From contig JAYTOI010000173.1 of assembly GCA_043747875.1 (NCBI GenBank), forward strand, positions 1-64,000: 64,000 nt of DNA, written 5' to 3'. The first letter of the stretch is position 1; each line of letters starts with the position of its first letter. A program made the translations under genes and the position numbers. Source of the stretch: CADEED01 sp043747875. Lineage in GTDB: Bacteria; Pseudomonadota; Gammaproteobacteria; Steroidobacterales; Steroidobacteraceae. Below the pieces are notes generated by a model. That model did no database searches. It saw only the letters and a list, made by a program, of their open reading frames with translations, and had not been told where the DNA came from. Positions 15,069-23,931 of this stretch are shown piece after piece.

Positions 15069-15406
15069 ACGAGCCCTTGTCCGGCATCGCGCTCGCCGTC
15101 ATCACCGCGGGATTGGCGCTGGCCACGTTCGTTACGCGCTCGGGCTTACTGCTCGCCGGCTCGCGCATCAAACTCTCGCATCGCATCGAGGTGGCGCTGC
15201 GTTACGCGCCGGTGTGCACGCTGTGCGCCATCATCGTGCCGGACGTACTGATGCATGGGCCGGGCAATACCCTCGATCTGTCGGCGTGGAATCCACGGCT
15301 CATCGGCGCGGCTGCCTCGGCGCTGTGGCTGTGCTTCTCGCGCCACATCGTGGGTTGCCTCATCACCGGCATGGCTGCGTACACGCTGGCCCGCCTCTAT
15401 CTGTAG
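15065..15406 (+). CDS. azlD: AzlD-family branched-chain amino acid exporter, small subunit
   Basis: A 113-residue membrane protein with four hydrophobic segments, partner of AzlC. It begins MNEPLSGIALAVITAGLALAT and contains FVTRSGLLLAG, RYAPVCTLCAIIVPDVLM and the C-terminal HIVGCLITGMAAYTLARL. The ATG overlaps the azlC stop (ATGA), implying translational coupling. Its last 44 bp overlap, tail to tail, the 3' end of the PAP2-family gene on the opposite strand. Confidence 0.92.
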   Translation: MNEPLSGIALAVITAGLALATFVTRSGLLLAGSRIKLSHRIEVALRYAPVCTLCAIIVPDVLMHGPGNTLDLSAWNPRLIGAAASALWLCFSRHIVGCLITGMAAYTLARLYL

Positions 15407-16088
15407 ACGCTCGCCGCGCCAGCATGCGCGAGTACAGCCAGACGAGCGCGAGCCACACCAGGGCCGCGCTCGCGAGGTCGTGCGAGAGGAAGTGCGCGCC
15501 GCGCGCCTCCTGGCCGACCGCGAAGGCGGCGCCAATGGAGATCCCCGCCACCAGCGCCACGCGCGCCGCCGGTCGCGCGCGGTCGCGCAGGGCGAAGTAC
15601 AGCGCGAGCAACGCGAACCCCGAGGACGAGTGCGCGCCCGGAAAACAGCGTGCCCTGGGTAGATAGTCTGGACGGTCGCCGAGCAGCGCTACGTATGGAC
15701 GCGTGCCGCCGAAACCGGCCAGATCCCACGGGCAATCGACATTGGTCAGGGATTTGAGCGTCCCGACGAGCGCGACCGTGGCGATGATGCCGGCAAACAC
15801 GAACAGCGCCTCGCGGCGCCAGCCCGCGAGCGGTGTGTACGCACGCGACAGCAACCAGTACACGGCCGCGGTTGCCGCGACGCCGCGCACCAACCAGCGG
15901 CCGCCGCCATGCAGCAGCGTGTGCGCCCACCAGTCGCCTGCGCCCGCGCCGAGCCAGGTCGCATCCGAGTAGAACAGCGCGTGCGCGATCGGCATATCGA
16001 GCTCGCCGAACGTGACGCACGACAGCGCGAACGCAAACGCCAACCCCGGCCACCAGACGTGGCGGCGCCAGTCCTGCGGCGTGAGCAC
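15363..16088 (-). CDS. PAP2-family membrane lipid phosphatase
   Basis: A 241-residue membrane phosphatase of the PAP2 superfamily. The three catalytic motifs are present: KSLTNVDCPWD (motif 1 with the Lys), CFPGAHSSSGF (motif 2, P-G-A-H-S) and FLSHDLASAALVW (motif 3, S-H-D). About six membrane segments surround them. Start is GTG 16088, two bases after the EptA stop, giving VLTPQDWRRHVWWPGL; longer frames would run inside eptA. As last gene after an Omp85-like protein and EptA it is a likely LpxE/LpxT-type lipid A or undecaprenyl phosphatase. eptA-pap2 pairs are also known from mcr-type loci. The substrate is inferred, not shown. Confidence 0.9.
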   Translation of the reverse strand: MLTPQDWRRHVWWPGLAFAFALSCVTFGELDMPIAHALFYSDATWLGAGAGDWWAHTLLHGGGRWLVRGVAATAAVYWLLSRAYTPLAGWRREALFVFAGIIATVALVGTLKSLTNVDCPWDLAGFGGTRPYVALLGDRPDYLPRARCFPGAHSSSGFALLALYFALRDRARPAARVALVAGISIGAAFAVGQEARGAHFLSHDLASAALVWLALVWLYSRMLARRASTDRGGPACTQPCR

Positions 16089-16090
16089 GG

Positions 16091-17767
16091 CTACCGCGCT
16101 TTTGCCTGCACGAGCGCGCGGCCGGCTTTGCCGCGACAGTCGTCGAAGATGTCGCGCTCGGAGCGATACACCGCGGTGCGCACATCCAGCAACCCGAGCA
16201 CGGAGTGGAACAGGTTGTCGTGCGACAGCGGTGCGTCCGCCTTGCCGTGCAGGCACTGCAGGTTCACGTCGCCGCTGCGCGTCGTCGAGGACGACAGCCA
16301 CACCAGCATCGGCACGTGTGTCTGCTGCTCCGGGGCGAACGCATACGGCAGGCCGTGCAGGTACATGCCGCGCTCCCCGAGCGATTCACCGTGATCCGAT
16401 ACATAGATCATCGAGGCATCGATGCGCGGGCCGGTCGCATCCAGCGTGTGGAGCACCCGCGCGAGCACGTAGTCGGTGTAGAGAATGGCGTTGTCATAGG
16501 AATTCACGATCTGCTGGCGCGTGCAGTCGCGCAGCTGAGCGGTCGCGCAGTCGGGCACGAAGCGCCGGAAAGCTTCCGTATAGCGCCGGAAATACGCGGG
16601 CCCGTGATTGCCCATCATGTGCAGCACGAACACGCTGTCGTCGCGCACGTCGGCAAGCTCGATCGCGAGCCGCCGCGCGAGGATCTCGTCGTGGCACTCG
16701 CCGCCCTGGCACAGGTCGGGCGCCGTCTTCGCGCTCAGCTTCTCGTATTCGACGCCCGCACCTCTGCACACGCCTTTGCAGCCCGACTGGTTGTCTATCC
16801 ATTTCACGTGGTAGCCGGCGTGCGCGAGCACGTCGAGCAGCGACTCGGAGTTGCGGATCAGTCGCTCGTCGTAGTGCTCGCGGCCGTACGGCGAGAACAT
16901 GCACGGCACCGACACCTCGGTCGACGTGCCGCAGGATTTCACGTGATCGAACACCGCGAGTCCAAGCTTCGCGAGCTCGGGATTGGTGTCGCGCGGATAG
17001 CCGAGCAGGGAGAAGTTCTCGGCGCGCGCGGTCTCTCCGACGACGAGCACGAGCACGCGCGGCAGCCGGCCGGCCGCTGCCACGTGGAGCACGCGGGCAT
17101 CCGTGCCCACGGGTTGTCGCGGCGTGCGCACGTCGACGGCGGTGTGGGCGGAGTTGACCGCCAGTCCGTACAGGTAGTTGGCCGGCGTTACCAGGTAGCG
17201 CGCGGCGCGCTCGTTGCGCATGAACGACGAGAAATCGCGGAACACCGGTAGCAGCACGAGCAGGCCGAGTACCAGCGCGCCCACGATCGTCGCGGCGCGG
17301 AACCCGAGCGCGCGCCACGGCGGCCGGCGTTCGAGACGCACGAGCCAGATGAACGCGACGGGAATCGCCGACCACGCCGCCACCCACGCCACCATGCCGG
17401 CACTCAGCAGCTCGCGGGCTTCGCGCGTGTCGGTGCGCAGCACGTTGTCGATCATCGTGGGATCGAGCACCACGGCGAACTCGCGCATGTAGTACGCCGC
17501 GCCGGTGGATAGGACCACGATGACTGTGAGCAGCGGCCGGATGGTCCAGCGGCTCACGAACGGCGCGAGCACTGCGAACTGCAACGCCACCAGCGCCACG
17601 AAGCCGCAGGCGACGAACAGCCAGTTGCCGGGCTGAGACCAGTCGCGCCCGGCCGTGGCCGCGCTCCACCACGCGCCGTTGGCCGTGGCGACGATGTACG
17701 CGACGATCAGCAACAGCAGTGTCTCGATGCGCATCATCGGGCGATATCGGGCATGAATACCCAGCAT
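16091..17767 (-). CDS. eptA: Lipid A phosphoethanolamine transferase, EptA type
   Basis: Inner-membrane enzyme of 558 residues that transfers phosphoethanolamine from phosphatidylethanolamine to lipid A, lowering polymyxin binding. Five N-terminal transmembrane helices precede a periplasmic alkaline-phosphatase-type domain. The nucleophile Thr lies in VVGETARAENFSLLGYPRDTNP (around residue 245), and zinc-site segments are HMMGNHGPAYF and YVSDHGESLGERGMYLHG near the C-terminus; paired cysteines (SCGTSTEVSVPCMF, CKGVC) fit the usual disulphides. The start overlaps the upstream gene stop by one base (TGATG), so it is coupled; an internal Met (residue 11) is an alternative. Homologues include the MCR enzymes; no resistance level can be inferred. 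Confidence 0.93.
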   Translation of the reverse strand: MLGIHARYRPMMRIETLLLLIVAYIVATANGAWWSAATAGRDWSQPGNWLFVACGFVALVALQFAVLAPFVSRWTIRPLLTVIVVLSTGAAYYMREFAVVLDPTMIDNVLRTDTREARELLSAGMVAWVAAWSAIPVAFIWLVRLERRPPWRALGFRAATIVGALVLGLLVLLPVFRDFSSFMRNERAARYLVTPANYLYGLAVNSAHTAVDVRTPRQPVGTDARVLHVAAAGRLPRVLVLVVGETARAENFSLLGYPRDTNPELAKLGLAVFDHVKSCGTSTEVSVPCMFSPYGREHYDERLIRNSESLLDVLAHAGYHVKWIDNQSGCKGVCRGAGVEYEKLSAKTAPDLCQGGECHDEILARRLAIELADVRDDSVFVLHMMGNHGPAYFRRYTEAFRRFVPDCATAQLRDCTRQQIVNSYDNAILYTDYVLARVLHTLDATGPRIDASMIYVSDHGESLGERGMYLHGLPYAFAPEQQTHVPMLVWLSSSTTRSGDVNLQCLHGKADAPLSHDNLFHSVLGLLDVRTAVYRSERDIFDDCRGKAGRALVQAKAR

Positions 17768-19365
17768 CAGAAGCTCCGCTTGGTCCCGATGAGGAATTGC
17801 ATGCCATCGATCGACGGGTCACCGTCGAGCGGGAATGCGATATCGACGTGCAGCACGCTGGCGAGCGCGGAGCGCGAATTCGAAAATCGCAGGCCGAAGC
17901 CGACGTCGCGCAGCGTGCCGAGGTTCGGCGCGTCGAGTGCACCGCGGCCGAAACTGCGGCCGACGTCGGCAAACACCGCGCCGCCGACACGGACCATCCG
18001 GAACGGATACCAGTTGGTGTAGAAGCGCTCCTCCAGCGTGAGCAGCGCGCGCGACGAGCCGGTCTGGTAGCGCAGTGGATAGCCGCGCAGGCCGTTGTCG
18101 CCACCGAGCATGAGCTCGTTGTCGAGATCGAGCGCACGGCCGAAGTCGCCTTGCAGTCCGACGTGGAACAGGGACGAGTCGCTGGTGCGCCAGTAGTAGC
18201 GCGCGCTCGCGGAATACAGGGAATTGCGCGGGTTGCCGCCTTCGAAGCGGCCGGTCATCCCGGCGCCGACGAACAATCTATGACCTTGATGCAGTCGCCA
18301 GCCGCGGCTTGCGTTCGCGCGCAGCAGCGCGGCCGTCTGACCGCTGAGCGCGGCGTTCGAGAGCCCGAGCTCGACGAACAGGCGCTTGCCGAATTCGAAG
18401 TCCTCGGTGCGCTCGATCTGATCGCAGTTCGTGTCCGTCGCGTAATCGTCCTGGATGTACTCCAGGCTGGCGTAGGGATAGGTGAAGGAGCGGCCACGCG
18501 GCAGCAGGGCCACCATTGGATCCATGGCCGATTCCGAGAAGCGCGCCTCCTCCATGCGCAGGCCGGTGGTGAAGCGGCGCACCCAGCCATCGTCCCAGCC
18601 GCGCGACGTGCCGAAATACAGATCGGCCGCGCGTGTCTCACGACGGAATGCATCGGCGCGCGTGCCGAGCGCATAACGGTGCTGGATGCCATCGTCGGTG
18701 CCGAGCTTCAGCCCCGCGGACCAGCGTGTGTCGAAGGAATAGAACGGACGCTCGATCGCCAGCGCGGTAGTTTGTCCGTCGTCGCTGTCGATGTAGCCGG
18801 CCGTGGTGGTCCAGCGGCTGCCGAACAGGTTTGGATCGCTCCATAGAAAGGTGTTCGACCGCCGGTCGACGCTCGAGCTCGAGCCCAGCGACAGCCGCTT
18901 GCCCGTGCCGAACAGGTTGTAGTCATCGAATTCAAAGCCGGTGGAATTCGTGCCGCCCTTGCGCCCGAACGACACGCCCGGGCTCATCGTCCAGACGTCC
19001 TCGGCCGACACTTCGAGGTCGACGACCCCGTCGTGACGCGACCGCACGCGCACGCGCGGATCGCGCACGTAGCGCAGCCGTCGCAGCGCGCGTTCGGTCT
19101 CTTCGATTACGCGTACCGAGAACGGATCGCCTTCGGCGAACAGCAGTTGCGCGCGCAACGCGTCCTCGCGCGTGTCGACGTGCAGCCGGTTCGCGAGGCG
19201 GTACACCGCCTTGTTCTCGCCGGGCTTCGACGTGTCGAAGATGTCGCGCACGCGGACGCTGATGGAGCCGATGCTCTCGCCGTCCACGGACTGACTCTCC
19301 ACGGATTGGGCGCGCACGCTGGACGCGAGCACACAGAATGCGGCCAGCAAGGTGACGAAGCGCAA
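17767..19365 (-). CDS. Omp85-superfamily outer membrane protein with a single POTRA-like domain
   Basis: A 532-residue outer membrane protein. A signal peptide (MRFVTLLAAFCVLASSVRA) is followed by a short POTRA-like domain (about residues 60-125: LLFAEGDPFSVRVIEETERALRR, VDLEVSAEDVWTM). A 16-strand-type barrel follows and the chain ends in phenylalanine, as outer membrane proteins do. The conserved loop-6 motif of Omp85 proteins appears as GDNGLRGYP. It resembles BamA/TamA-like surface antigens but is shorter. It heads the operon omp-eptA-PAP2 and starts 167 bp from the divergent ECF sigma gene. A role in lipid or protein transport for the envelope is an inference from context. Confidence 0.85.
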   Translation of the reverse strand: MRFVTLLAAFCVLASSVRAQSVESQSVDGESIGSISVRVRDIFDTSKPGENKAVYRLANRLHVDTREDALRAQLLFAEGDPFSVRVIEETERALRRLRYVRDPRVRVRSRHDGVVDLEVSAEDVWTMSPGVSFGRKGGTNSTGFEFDDYNLFGTGKRLSLGSSSSVDRRSNTFLWSDPNLFGSRWTTTAGYIDSDDGQTTALAIERPFYSFDTRWSAGLKLGTDDGIQHRYALGTRADAFRRETRAADLYFGTSRGWDDGWVRRFTTGLRMEEARFSESAMDPMVALLPRGRSFTYPYASLEYIQDDYATDTNCDQIERTEDFEFGKRLFVELGLSNAALSGQTAALLRANASRGWRLHQGHRLFVGAGMTGRFEGGNPRNSLYSASARYYWRTSDSSLFHVGLQGDFGRALDLDNELMLGGDNGLRGYPLRYQTGSSRALLTLEERFYTNWYPFRMVRVGGAVFADVGRSFGRGALDAPNLGTLRDVGFGLRFSNSRSALASVLHVDIAFPLDGDPSIDGMQFLIGTKRSF

Positions 19366-19532
19366 GCGAACCTCGGAACGGGCGGCCCGATGGGGCCCTT
19401 GCGCGTAAGACGCCGGGGCGCGCGCCGATCAATCGCCCATCAATGGCCGATGAGACGCAAGTATTTGCCGATTCGGCGATTCCGCCGGGAACGATTGATT
19501 GTGTCGCCGTTCGCCGTCTAACCTCACGGCCG

Positions 19533-20123
19533 ATGGAAGAAGATCGGCTGCTGGTGGAACGGCTGCTGGCGGGCGATCAGGCCGCGCTGCGGAAGTTCTT
19601 CGATGAATATTTCGACCGGTTGTATCGGTTCGCGTACGCACGTTTGCGTGGCGATGCGGCACTGGCCGAGGATGCGGCGCAGGCGACTCTGTCACGCGCG
19701 CTGCGCGGTCTCGGCAAGTTCCGGGGCGAGGCGGGGTTGTTCTCCTGGCTCGCGAGCATCTGCCGCAACGAGATCGCGGATCTGGTCGAGAAGTCGGCGC
19801 GCTCCAATGCGTATACGACCAGTCTCGACGCGGAAGGCGCCGCGCGCGACGCGGCCCACGCGGTCGCGATGCCGGCGATGGGGGAGAAGGCGCTCGCGGG
19901 CGCCGAACGCATGCGATTGATCCGGCAGGTCCTAGACGAGCTGCCGGGCAGGTACGGAGAGATGCTGGAACTCAAGTACATAGAGGAGTGGGACGTCGAA
20001 CGCATCGCGCACCGCGTGGGCCTGTCGTTCGATGCCGCGCAGTCGCAACTGCAGCGCGCACGCCTCGCGTTCCGCTCCGCGCTGCAAGCGCGCGGCCTGT
20101 CCGCGGCCGATCTGCTGCCATGA
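19533..20123 (+). CDS. ECF-type RNA polymerase sigma factor
   Basis: A 196-residue extracytoplasmic-function sigma factor. Region 2 is DQAALRKFFDEYFDRLYRFAYARLRGDAALAEDAAQATLSRAL (residues ~17-58), and region 4 is VLDELPGRYGEMLELKYIEEWDVERIAHRVGLSFDAAQSQLQRAR. The start at 19533 matches the usual sigma length; an upstream ATG at 19443 would add 30 residues with no sigma features. Its stop overlaps the FecR-like gene (ATGA), then the TonB receptor follows, so this is a Fec-like regulatory set. GGAAC at 19488 followed after 16 bp by GTT is a possible ECF-type promoter for self-activation, but the call is weak. Confidence 0.92.
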   Translation: MEEDRLLVERLLAGDQAALRKFFDEYFDRLYRFAYARLRGDAALAEDAAQATLSRALRGLGKFRGEAGLFSWLASICRNEIADLVEKSARSNAYTTSLDAEGAARDAAHAVAMPAMGEKALAGAERMRLIRQVLDELPGRYGEMLELKYIEEWDVERIAHRVGLSFDAAQSQLQRARLAFRSALQARGLSAADLLP

Positions 20124-21136
20124 CCGAAACGCCCGATTACTCCGACGAAGAACGTGAAGCCGCCGCGCTGCTGGCGCAGCTCAGGGCGGTACCCGCGCCC
20201 GCGGCGCGCGAGCGCGCTTTCGCGCAGCTGCAGCGGGATTTCACCGCGTTGCAGCCGCCCGCGGCGCGTCCGTCCGCGCGCGGGCTCGAGCGCCGGTCCA
20301 CACGATGGGCAATGGCTGCCGGCATCGCATTCATCGCGTTCGCGGGCGTGAGCTTGATCGCGTTGCGGCCCACGGCCGTTCTGGCGCGCGTCGAGGCACT
20401 CGATGGCGACGCCGTAGCGCGTGCGTCGCACTGGTTCAGCAGCGATGCGCGGCTCGCCGCCGCCGCCGACATCCACGCGGGCGATTCGCTCACCGTCGGT
20501 GCGAACGGCGGTGTATTGCTGCGCATCTCGCCAGATCTCACTGTGCGTCTCGCCGCGGGCACGCATGCGCGCTTCGCGGCCGCGGATCGGATCGAGCTCG
20601 CAGGCGGCACGGCGTTCGTCGATGCGACACCGGGCGCGCACGCGCCGCTGCGCATCGTGACTCCGCACGGCGACGTGACCCATCTCGGTACGCAATACCT
20701 CGTGCTGTCTACCCCGCGCTTCATCGAAGTCGCGGTGCGCGAAGGTCGGGCCCAGTTCGGTACCGCGGTTCCGACCGTGGTCGAGGCGGGTCATTGGATG
20801 CGGCTCCTGCGCGGCCCCGACAACGCACCGGCCAGCGGCGAGCTCGGTGATTCCGATGTGCGCTTCGCGTGGGTTGCCGGTCTGCCGAGCGAATTCCGCC
20901 TCGAGGGCGCGACGCTGCCGCAGTTTCTCGAGTGGTTCCGGCGCGAATCCGGGCTGACCCCGGTTTACAGCGCCGGCCTGAACACCGGAGACTTGGCCTC
21001 TGTGCATCTCAGGGGGTCGATCGAGCATCTGGAGCCGCTCGATGCCCTGAGCACCGTGCTCGAAACAGCGGATCTCGCCTGGCACCGCGAGGGCGCCAAA
21101 GTGATAATTGAAAAACGACCCGCGGCGGGCAACTAA
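20120..21136 (+). CDS. FecR-like anti-sigma/sigma regulator with C-terminal STN-like domain
   Basis: A 338-residue single-pass inner-membrane protein. The cytoplasmic N-terminus (about 80 residues) would bind the sigma factor, one membrane helix follows (WAMAAGIAFIAFAGVSLIAL), and the periplasmic FecR domain carries the core ADIHAGDSLTVGANGGVLLRIS ... IVTPHGDVTHLGTQYLV. The C-terminal ~75 residues (LPQFLEWFRRESGLTPVY ... TADLAWHREGAKVIIEK) form an STN-like fold that contacts the receptor signalling domain in Fec systems. It overlaps the sigma gene by 4 bp and the receptor gene by 29 bp, so all three are likely co-translated. Confidence 0.88.
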   Translation: MTETPDYSDEEREAAALLAQLRAVPAPAARERAFAQLQRDFTALQPPAARPSARGLERRSTRWAMAAGIAFIAFAGVSLIALRPTAVLARVEALDGDAVARASHWFSSDARLAAAADIHAGDSLTVGANGGVLLRISPDLTVRLAAGTHARFAAADRIELAGGTAFVDATPGAHAPLRIVTPHGDVTHLGTQYLVLSTPRFIEVAVREGRAQFGTAVPTVVEAGHWMRLLRGPDNAPASGELGDSDVRFAWVAGLPSEFRLEGATLPQFLEWFRRESGLTPVYSAGLNTGDLASVHLRGSIEHLEPLDALSTVLETADLAWHREGAKVIIEKRPAAGN

Positions 21137-23435
21137 CTACCACAGAGCGCTGGGCACGCGGCTCGCGGCCGCATGCGTCGTGCTGTGCGCGCGCGCCGCC
21201 TGGGGCTTCGACGCCGGCCAGCCGCTCACGCAGGCGCTCGACGAGCTCGAACGCAGCGGGCTTAGGCTCGTCTATTCATCGGTGCTCGTGAAACCCGAGA
21301 TGCGCGTGATGGACGGTCCCGGCCCAGGCGCGCCGGAAGATCGCGCGCGCCGCGTCCTCGCGCCGCACGGACTGACGCTGCGGCCGATGCGGCCGGGGAC
21401 GTTCGCGATCGTGCGCGCGGCGCCTGCCGGGCTGGTCGCGCCCCCCGCGCCCGAGCCGCACGCCGACGATGCGGATGCACCGCTCGAAGAGGTGGCGGTG
21501 TACGCCAGTCGCTATCGCGTCGACTCGCAGTCCGCGCAGGGCCAGGCGGAACTGACCCGTGAAGACATCGAGGCGCTGCCCGGACTCGATCAGGACGCGC
21601 TGCGCGTGACGAAGTACCTGCCAGGCACCGCCAGCAACGGCGTCTCGTCGCGGCCGTACGTGCGCGGCGGCCGGCAGAGCGAGCTCGCGGTGTACTACGA
21701 CGGCATTCCGCTGTTCGAGCCGTTCCACTTCAAGGATTTCCAGGGATTGTTAGGCGTGCTCGACCCGGCGGTCACCGGCAGCCTCGACTTCTACAGCGGC
21801 GTGCTGCCGGCACGCTACGGCGACCGTCTGTCGGGCGTGCTCGACATAGTGCCGCGCCGTGCGGGCGCCGACGACACCTGGATCCTCGGGCTCTCGCCGC
21901 TGTACATGTCCGCAGTGAGCAGCGGCCGCTTCGAAAGACGTCCGGTCGAGTGGCTGGCGGCGGCGCGCACCAGCACCATCGGTCTGGTCATCGACGACAT
22001 CGACCAGCGCGTCGGCGATCCGGATTTCACGGACGCCCTGGCGCGCATCGAGATGCAGGTCGGCGAGCGGGCCACGCTGGTCGCCGGGTGGATGCTGCTC
22101 GACGATTCACTCGACTTGCAGGCCAGCGACCGCGCCGAGACGGCGCGCGCGAGCTATCGCGACGCCACGGGCTGGCTGCGCGGCGAGTACACGCTGGCGG
22201 ACCATTGGAAACTCGCGGCGGCGCTGTCGCACACCGAGCGTCACACGACGCGCCGCGGCTCGATCGCGCGCGACAACGCGCTCGGCAGCGTCGACGATGT
22301 GCGGCGGCACGACGCCACCACGGCGCGCATCGAGGTGTCGCGCCAGATCGAGCGCACCCAGCTCATCGCCGGCATCGAGGCGCAGCACTACGTTTCCGAG
22401 TACGAATATCGCAGTGACGTGCAGTTCGAGCCGCGCTTCGCCGCGGCCTTTGGCCGTCCGGACAGCATCGAGTTCGCACGCCTGCGCGACGCGGGCGGCG
22501 ACGGCTACGCTGCCTATCTACTTTACGCGTGGGCGGCGACGCCGCGGCTCAGCGTGAGCGGCGGGCTGCGCGCCGACCTGCAGCGCTTCGACGGTTTCGA
22601 CGACGAGCAGGTCGCGCCGCGCCTCGCGCTCGAATATCGGCCGGACGAGAACTGGCGCCTGCGCGCCGCGCTCGGGCGCATGTACCAGACCGAGCGGCCC
22701 GACGAGCTGCAGATCCAGGACGGCGAGGACGTGTTCCATCGCGCCCAGCGCGCCGATCACGCCGTGCTCAGCGTCGAGCGGCGCTTCGCGCGCGACTGGT
22801 TCGTGCGCGTCGAGACCTTTCAGAAGCTGGTCGAAGATCCCGTGCCCATCTACGAGAACCTGCTCGATGCACTCGTGCCGCTGCCCGAGCTCGAGGTCGA
22901 CCGGGTGCGCGTCGCGCCGCGTTCGTCGCGCGCGTATGGCGTCGAGACGACGCTGCGCTGGCAACCCGCCGAGCGCTGGTCCGCCTGGGCCGCATACAGC
23001 TGGGGCGAATCGCAGGACGAATTCCCAGGCTTCAATATTGCGCGCACCTGGGATCAGCGCAATGCCGTGAATGCCGGCTTGTCGTGGACGCGTCGACCCT
23101 GGCAATTGTCGGGCACCGTGCAATGGCGCAGCGGCTGGCGGCGCAACGCGCTCACGCTCGTCGACGGCACGACCGGTGAGCTCGCGCTGCTGCCGCGAAA
23201 TTCGCTCAGCTACCCCGCGCTGTTCTCGCTCGATCTGCGCGCGACGTGGACGTTGCCGCTGCGCGCGAGCGCGCTGCATTTCTACGCCGACGTCGGCAAC
23301 GCGACCAACCGCCAGGCGCCGTGTTGCACGGGCTACGAGCTGCAGATGCAGGGCGGCGCATGGACGCTCGAGCGCGGCTTCGACAGCACGTTTCCTCGCT
23401 ACATGCTGCTGGGCGTGAACTGGGAATTTCCCTGA
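21108..23435 (+). CDS. TonB-dependent receptor with N-terminal STN signalling domain
   Basis: A 775-residue outer membrane receptor. From the TTG at 21108 it has a basic start and signal sequence (RLAAACVVLCARAAWG). A secretin/TonB N-terminal signalling domain follows (PLTQALDELERSGLRLVYS ... GTFAIVRA, residues ~36-105), then a TonB-box-like EEVAVYASR, a plug domain (REDIEALPGLDQDALRVTKY, SSRPYVRGGRQSELAVYYDG) and a long barrel ending in NWEFP. The TTG start is the only in-frame start giving a full signal peptide; it lies inside the fecR-like gene. The STN domain implies a receptor-FecR-sigma relay responding to its own ligand. The ligand is unknown; the usual iron-siderophore guess is not supported by any neighbouring gene. 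Confidence 0.85.
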   Translation: MKNDPRRATNYHRALGTRLAAACVVLCARAAWGFDAGQPLTQALDELERSGLRLVYSSVLVKPEMRVMDGPGPGAPEDRARRVLAPHGLTLRPMRPGTFAIVRAAPAGLVAPPAPEPHADDADAPLEEVAVYASRYRVDSQSAQGQAELTREDIEALPGLDQDALRVTKYLPGTASNGVSSRPYVRGGRQSELAVYYDGIPLFEPFHFKDFQGLLGVLDPAVTGSLDFYSGVLPARYGDRLSGVLDIVPRRAGADDTWILGLSPLYMSAVSSGRFERRPVEWLAAARTSTIGLVIDDIDQRVGDPDFTDALARIEMQVGERATLVAGWMLLDDSLDLQASDRAETARASYRDATGWLRGEYTLADHWKLAAALSHTERHTTRRGSIARDNALGSVDDVRRHDATTARIEVSRQIERTQLIAGIEAQHYVSEYEYRSDVQFEPRFAAAFGRPDSIEFARLRDAGGDGYAAYLLYAWAATPRLSVSGGLRADLQRFDGFDDEQVAPRLALEYRPDENWRLRAALGRMYQTERPDELQIQDGEDVFHRAQRADHAVLSVERRFARDWFVRVETFQKLVEDPVPIYENLLDALVPLPELEVDRVRVAPRSSRAYGVETTLRWQPAERWSAWAAYSWGESQDEFPGFNIARTWDQRNAVNAGLSWTRRPWQLSGTVQWRSGWRRNALTLVDGTTGELALLPRNSLSYPALFSLDLRATWTLPLRASALHFYADVGNATNRQAPCCTGYELQMQGGAWTLERGFDSTFPRYMLLGVNWEFP

Positions 23436-23447
23436 TAAAGTGCACGC

Positions 23448-23924
23448 ATGGACAAGCCCAGCCTCAACATCGTGCGCGCCGCGGACATCGCCGCGCACGC
23501 ACAGCAATTCTCCCATCCCTGGAATCCGAACTCGGAGATGCACGGCATGCAGCTCGCGCGCAGCGTGGGCTTGAAGCGCACCGGCGTGAACTTCATTCGC
23601 GTGCCGGCCGGCAAGGAATCCTACGTCTACCACGCGCACTACTATGAGGAGGAGTGGCTCTACGTGCTTGCGGGCCGCGCGCTCGCGCTGATTGACGACG
23701 TGGAATACGAAGTGGCGCCCGGCGATTTCATCGGCTTCCCGGCGCCGTCGGTCGCGCACCTCATGCGCAATCCAGGGCCGGAAGATCTGGTCTATCTGAC
23801 CGGCGGCGAGAACCGCGAGTACGAGGTGGCCGAGTTTCCGAAGCTCGGCAAGCGCATGTTCCGCCGCGGCCCGCAGGTCGACGTGTACGACATCGACGAT
23901 GCGAAAGCGTTCGGGCCGCTCTGA
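23448..23924 (+). CDS. Cupin-domain protein
   Basis: A 158-residue protein with one conserved cupin barrel. Motif 1 is HAHYYEEEWLYVLAGRALALID, with two His and a Glu as likely metal ligands; motif 2 is GDFIGFPAPSVAHLMRNPG, with the last His. Similar small cupins bind a metal and a small molecule, and some are sugar isomerases or XRE-less sensors. It starts 12 bp after the TonB receptor stop, so it may belong to that operon, but no ligand link is visible. The C-terminal tail (FRRGPQVDVYDIDDAKAFGPL) is conserved in this subgroup as I recall it. Confidence 0.88.
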   Translation: MDKPSLNIVRAADIAAHAQQFSHPWNPNSEMHGMQLARSVGLKRTGVNFIRVPAGKESYVYHAHYYEEEWLYVLAGRALALIDDVEYEVAPGDFIGFPAPSVAHLMRNPGPEDLVYLTGGENREYEVAEFPKLGKRMFRRGPQVDVYDIDDAKAFGPL

Positions 23925-23931
23925 CGGCCGG

